From: Deltaproteobacteria bacterium HGW-Deltaproteobacteria-14 | GTDB taxonomy: Bacteria > Myxococcota_A > UBA9042 > PHBI01 | Assembly (NCBI GenBank): GCA_002841945.1 | Contig: PHBI01000037.1 | Location: forward strand, 1 to 64,000 | Direction of reading: 5' to 3' | DNA: 64,000 nt | Part shown: one piece after another, positions 60,544 through 64,000 of the stretch | Layout: every line of letters begins with the position of its first letter | Numbering within the stretch: position 1 is the stretch's first letter | Translations under genes and position numbers: made by a program | Notes under the pieces: model-generated | What the model saw: the letters and a program-made list of their open reading frames with translations, nothing else | Databases searched by the model: none | What the model was told of the DNA's origin: nothing

Positions 60544-62013
60544 TCACTTCATCTTGGCGAGGGTCTCGCGGATCTTCTTCTCGACGGCGCCGAACTCGCT
60601 CGCCGTCGGGTAGTCGTCGAGCACCTTCTGCCAGCGCGCCACCGCCTCGATGGGGCGGCCGAGCGCGAGCAGGCAGTCGCCGTAGAGATCGAGGGTCCGG
60701 ATGGTCTCCCGGGCGCGGAGGCCCTTCTCGTTCGCCGCGATGTCGGCGAGGGCCTCGTCGAGGACGGCGAGCCCCTTGTCGACGTAGCTCGGATCCATCG
60801 CGGCCAGGCTCGGGCGCACCGCCGGGTGGACGCTCGCGAAGAGGTCGGGCTTGCCGGTCAGCGCGAAGCTCGCGAGCCCCCGATCGACCGTCTGCGGCGA
60901 CATGAAGGGGAGCCGCGCCGGGTTGGGCCCGAGCCCGAGCTCCTGGGCCGCCTGGACGTCCTCGTCGTCCGCCGTCGGGAACGACGGGATGTGGCTCCGA
61001 ATGGCCGCCAGCTCCCTGGCGAGGGCCCGCTGGTTGTCCCAGAAGGCGACCATCCAACCCTTGACGCGGTCGCGCTCGACCTCGGGGATGGGCGCCGGGT
61101 TGAACGGGTTCTTGCTCTTGGTGACGCGCTGGATCAGCGCCAGGTAGAGGTGCCCGCGCATGATCCGGTAGCCGAAGTAGCGCCGCTGGGCGTTGCCCCG
61201 GAGCTTCTGCGGGTCCTTCTTGGTGAGCTCGGCGTCGATCTTCGCCAGCAGCCGCTCCTCGGCCTCCGCGAGCCCCGTCGCGCGCTTGTCCTTCGCGGCG
61301 TACAAGCGCTGGAGGAGCTCCGTGTAGCGCGTCTTGGCGAGGGTGAAGTCCGGCGCCTCCGCGACGATCTCACCGAGCTGCTTCGCCGCCGCCTTGTCGT
61401 CTCCCTGGTCGGCCAGCTCGAGGGCCTTGCCGAAGTCGAGCACCGTCCCGAGCCGCTTCGCCGGGGACCTCGACGGCGGGCCGACCGTCCTGCCGAGCCC
61501 GACCACGAAGACGGCCGACAGGCGCTCCTGAAGGGCGAAGAAGTCGTCGGCCACCCCGACGACCTTGTCCGCGACCACCACCTCGCCGGTCGCGACCTCG
61601 ATGAGGCGCACGTCGAGCCGGATCTTCGGCGCCACCGCGGCGATCGCCCCGGTCACCGCGTAGCGCGCCCCGACGAGCTTGCCGATCTTCTGCGCCGTCG
61701 CCGTGTCGAACAGGCTCGACTGCTGCAGCTCGAGCTCGCCCACCACGTCCTGCAGGCGCGACCGCTCGACCACCGTCAGCCCGTCCACGGCCGCCAGATC
61801 GGTGACCATCATATCCGCGAGCCCCTTCTTGAGCGGCTCGTAGCTGGGGTCGCCGGTGTTGTTGTCGAAGTACAGCACACACACCGACCGCGCCTCGACG
61901 ACCGCGGGCGCCCGCCGAAACGCCGCCGGCGGAAAGGCCGCACCGGCAGCGGGCGCGGCCATTGCGACCGACAGCGCGAGTCCTATCAACGCGACCTGGT
62001 GGCGCGCTCTCAC
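60544..62013 (-). CDS. CsgG-like/TPR-containing secreted protein
   Basis: RSVCVLYFDNNTGDPSYEPLKKGLADMMVTDLAAVDGLTVVERSRLQDVVGELELQQSSLFDTATAQKIGKLVGARYAVTGAIA; GTG start overlaps the upstream TGA. Confidence 0.8.
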   Translation of the reverse strand: MRARHQVALIGLALSVAMAAPAAGAAFPPAAFRRAPAVVEARSVCVLYFDNNTGDPSYEPLKKGLADMMVTDLAAVDGLTVVERSRLQDVVGELELQQSSLFDTATAQKIGKLVGARYAVTGAIAAVAPKIRLDVRLIEVATGEVVVADKVVGVADDFFALQERLSAVFVVGLGRTVGPPSRSPAKRLGTVLDFGKALELADQGDDKAAAKQLGEIVAEAPDFTLAKTRYTELLQRLYAAKDKRATGLAEAEERLLAKIDAELTKKDPQKLRGNAQRRYFGYRIMRGHLYLALIQRVTKSKNPFNPAPIPEVERDRVKGWMVAFWDNQRALARELAAIRSHIPSFPTADDEDVQAAQELGLGPNPARLPFMSPQTVDRGLASFALTGKPDLFASVHPAVRPSLAAMDPSYVDKGLAVLDEALADIAANEKGLRARETIRTLDLYGDCLLALGRPIEAVARWQKVLDDYPTASEFGAVEKKIRETLAKMK

Positions 62014-62786
62014 CGGACACCCAGGAGATCGAGCACCTCATCGTGCAGGCGCCCGTTGGTGGCGACGGCGTCCCCCCCGTCGATGCTCCGGGCGCCCGTC
62101 CAGGCGGTGAAGCGCCCGCCCGCCTCCTCGATGATCGGCATCAGGGCGGCGCAGTCCCAGATCGCCATCTCCGCGTCCATCGCCACGTCGGCGCGCCCGG
62201 TGGCGACCAGCAGGTAGCCGTAGCAGTCGGCCCAGGTGCGCTGCATGTCGACGCGGTCGACGAGCGCGTCGGCGCGCGCGTTACCGACGCGGCGCCGGAC
62301 GGCGTCGAGATCCGTCGCGACGAGCAAGGCGCCGCCTGCGTCCGCGCGGTCCGAGACGTGGCACGGCCGCCCGTTCCAGCGGCAGCCGAGCCCGCGCGCG
62401 GCCGCGACCATCTCGTCGAGCGCCGGCATGTAGATGACCCCGACCGACGGCTCGCCCTCGACCTCCACGCCGACCAGGGTCCCGTAGAGCGGCACCCCAC
62501 GGACGAACGTCCGGGTGCCGTCGATCGGGTCCAGGATCCACCGCACCGGCGCCGTGCCGCCGCCCGTGCCGTGCTCCTCACCGACGATCTGGTGATCGGG
62601 GAAGCGCGCGAGGATGAGGTCGCGCATGACCTGCTCGGCTTCGCGGTCGGCGACGGTGACCGGGGAGCCGTCGGCTTTGGTGTCGGCGCGCAGGCCGCTC
62701 TGGAACCACGCCAGGGTGCGACGCCCCCCGGCCCACGCGACCTCGGTGGCCACCTCGAGCAGCGTGGCAAGGCTTGGGATACTCAC
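62010..62786 (-). CDS. Inositol-monophosphatase-family phosphatase (histidinol-phosphatase HisN type)
   Basis: PVTVADREAEQVMRDLILARFPDHQIVGEEHG...RWILDPIDGTRTFVRGVPLYGTLVG...WADCYGYLLVATGRADVAMDAEMAIWDCAAL. Confidence 0.88.
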   Translation of the reverse strand: MSIPSLATLLEVATEVAWAGGRRTLAWFQSGLRADTKADGSPVTVADREAEQVMRDLILARFPDHQIVGEEHGTGGGTAPVRWILDPIDGTRTFVRGVPLYGTLVGVEVEGEPSVGVIYMPALDEMVAAARGLGCRWNGRPCHVSDRADAGGALLVATDLDAVRRRVGNARADALVDRVDMQRTWADCYGYLLVATGRADVAMDAEMAIWDCAALMPIIEEAGGRFTAWTGARSIDGGDAVATNGRLHDEVLDLLGVR

Positions 62787-62951
62787 GGTCGACCTCTCGG
62801 GGATGGGGTGGGGCGCCATCATAGCGAGCGCAGGGCGGGCTGACGATTGCCCCTTTACTCGACCGGTGCAACGCGTTCTCCTGTCCGTCGGGCCACTGCG
62901 CGTACCACACGCAACCGCGGGCAGCGGCCTATACAAATCGGGGGAAAAGAC

Positions 62952-64000
62952 ATGAGGACCAGCCTGCGCTCCGCGTTCGGAGCCACGTTGACGTTCGGGC
63001 TTGCGCTCGCTCTGGCCGCTTGCCCTAGCGACGGTAAGCTGCCGATCGGATCCGCCTGCAACAGCGGGGATCAGTGCCTCTCGGGCCTCTGCGCCGGAGA
63101 TGTGTGCCTCGATCCCGAGGGCGACGAGGACGGCGACAGGCTGACGAACAGCCTCGAGCACACCCTCGGCTCCGATCCGTTCAACGCCGACACCGACGGC
63201 GACGGGATCCCCGACGGCGACGAGCTCGACGGGATCAGCAACGTCGACACCGACGGCGACGGCCTGCCCGACGTCATCGAGAGCGCCACCGCCGACCTCG
63301 ACGGCGACTGCATCACCGACCAGTACGACGCCCAGAACGAGGTCCAGAACGCGGACCTGTCGCCGATGCGCGACGTCGTGTGCAGCGCCCTCGGCATCTG
63401 CGAGGGCCAGGACCGCGCCCTCTTCGGCGTGCTGTGCCCCGAGGGGCTGGCGGTCTGCGACTACACCAACGTCGTCGGCTACGAGGCGCCCGAGGCAACC
63501 TGCGACGGCCTCGACCAGGACTGCGACGGCGCGGCCGACGAGGGCTTCCCCGACCAGGACGACGACGGCGTCGCCGACTGCGTCGACACCGACTTCGACA
63601 ACGACGGCGTGGACGACGACAGCGACAACTGCCCGCGCGTCGCCAACGGCGAGCAGCTCGACGCCCAGGGCGACGGGATCGGCGACGCCTGCGCCACCGA
63701 CTTCGACCTCGGCTTCACCCTCGCCCCGGTCCTGAACGTCACCGCCGGCGCCCCGTTCAGCGTCACCGTCGCGCTCCAGGACGCTGACGGCGCGGTCGCG
63801 ACGCGCTTTCACGGCGCGGTCACCCTGACCCTCCAGACCAGCGACAACGGCGCGGCCGCCCTCACCGGCACGGCGACTGTCAACGCGGTTGACGGCGTCG
63901 CCACCTTCACCGGCCTCGTCATCAGCCCCGCCGGGCTCGGGCTCGCGCTGGTCGCGTCGAGCGGCGATCTGGCCTCCGGCACCAGCGCCACCTTCGACGC
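62952..64000 (+). CDS. TSP3/Ca-binding repeat lipoprotein, runs off window
   Basis: MRTSLRSAFGATLTFGLALALAACPSDGKLPIGSACNSGDQCLSGLCAGDVCLDPEGDEDGDRLTNSLEHTLGSDPFNADTDGDGIPDGDE; N-terminus parallels the 48415-49398 product. Confidence 0.85.
   Translation, partial: MRTSLRSAFGATLTFGLALALAACPSDGKLPIGSACNSGDQCLSGLCAGDVCLDPEGDEDGDRLTNSLEHTLGSDPFNADTDGDGIPDGDELDGISNVDTDGDGLPDVIESATADLDGDCITDQYDAQNEVQNADLSPMRDVVCSALGICEGQDRALFGVLCPEGLAVCDYTNVVGYEAPEATCDGLDQDCDGAADEGFPDQDDDGVADCVDTDFDNDGVDDDSDNCPRVANGEQLDAQGDGIGDACATDFDLGFTLAPVLNVTAGAPFSVTVALQDADGAVATRFHGAVTLTLQTSDNGAAALTGTATVNAVDGVATFTGLVISPAGLGLALVASSGDLASGTSATFD

Overview
High-GC (about 70%) chromosomal window with strong Myxococcota-type signatures: a MYXO-CTERM-like tail, Myxococcus Cys-rich/DUF4215 repeats, thrombospondin-3 repeats and D/T-linker lipoproteins. 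Housekeeping genes recognised: ssb (3'-truncated at the window edge), pepA, lysC, rimO, lolA-like, mgtE, recO, greB, PII (glnB/K), glnA, comEC, the rpsB-tsf-pyrH-frr cluster, srkA-like kinase, nth and a hisN-type phosphatase. Between these are many secreted or surface proteins: fibrinogen-like (YCDxxxxGGGW) lipoproteins, a 9 x 48-aa Cys-repeat protein, a serpin, an IgGFc-binding-like protein, an RCC1-like protein, a VIT+DUF2135 protein and TSP3 lipoproteins. The best candidate for an undescribed system is at about 16.6-20.6 kb: an eCIS-type AAA+ ATPase diverging from a small protein and a Lys-rich-tailed protein that combines a possible permuted cysteine-peptidase fold with a PDZ-like domain. 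Other notable items: a double PqqD-like/methyltransferase fusion; a ~400-aa uncharacterised N-terminal domain shared by two fibrinogen-like paralogs; an antiporter-PTS EIIA fusion with its active-site His retained; a probable 1-nt frameshift in a LolC/E-like permease; REP-like repeats, one of which encodes the C-terminus of a surface protein; and several perfect palindromes. No CRISPR, tRNA, rRNA, transposase or prophage was seen. All calls come from reading the sequence and supplied translations; no database search was run.
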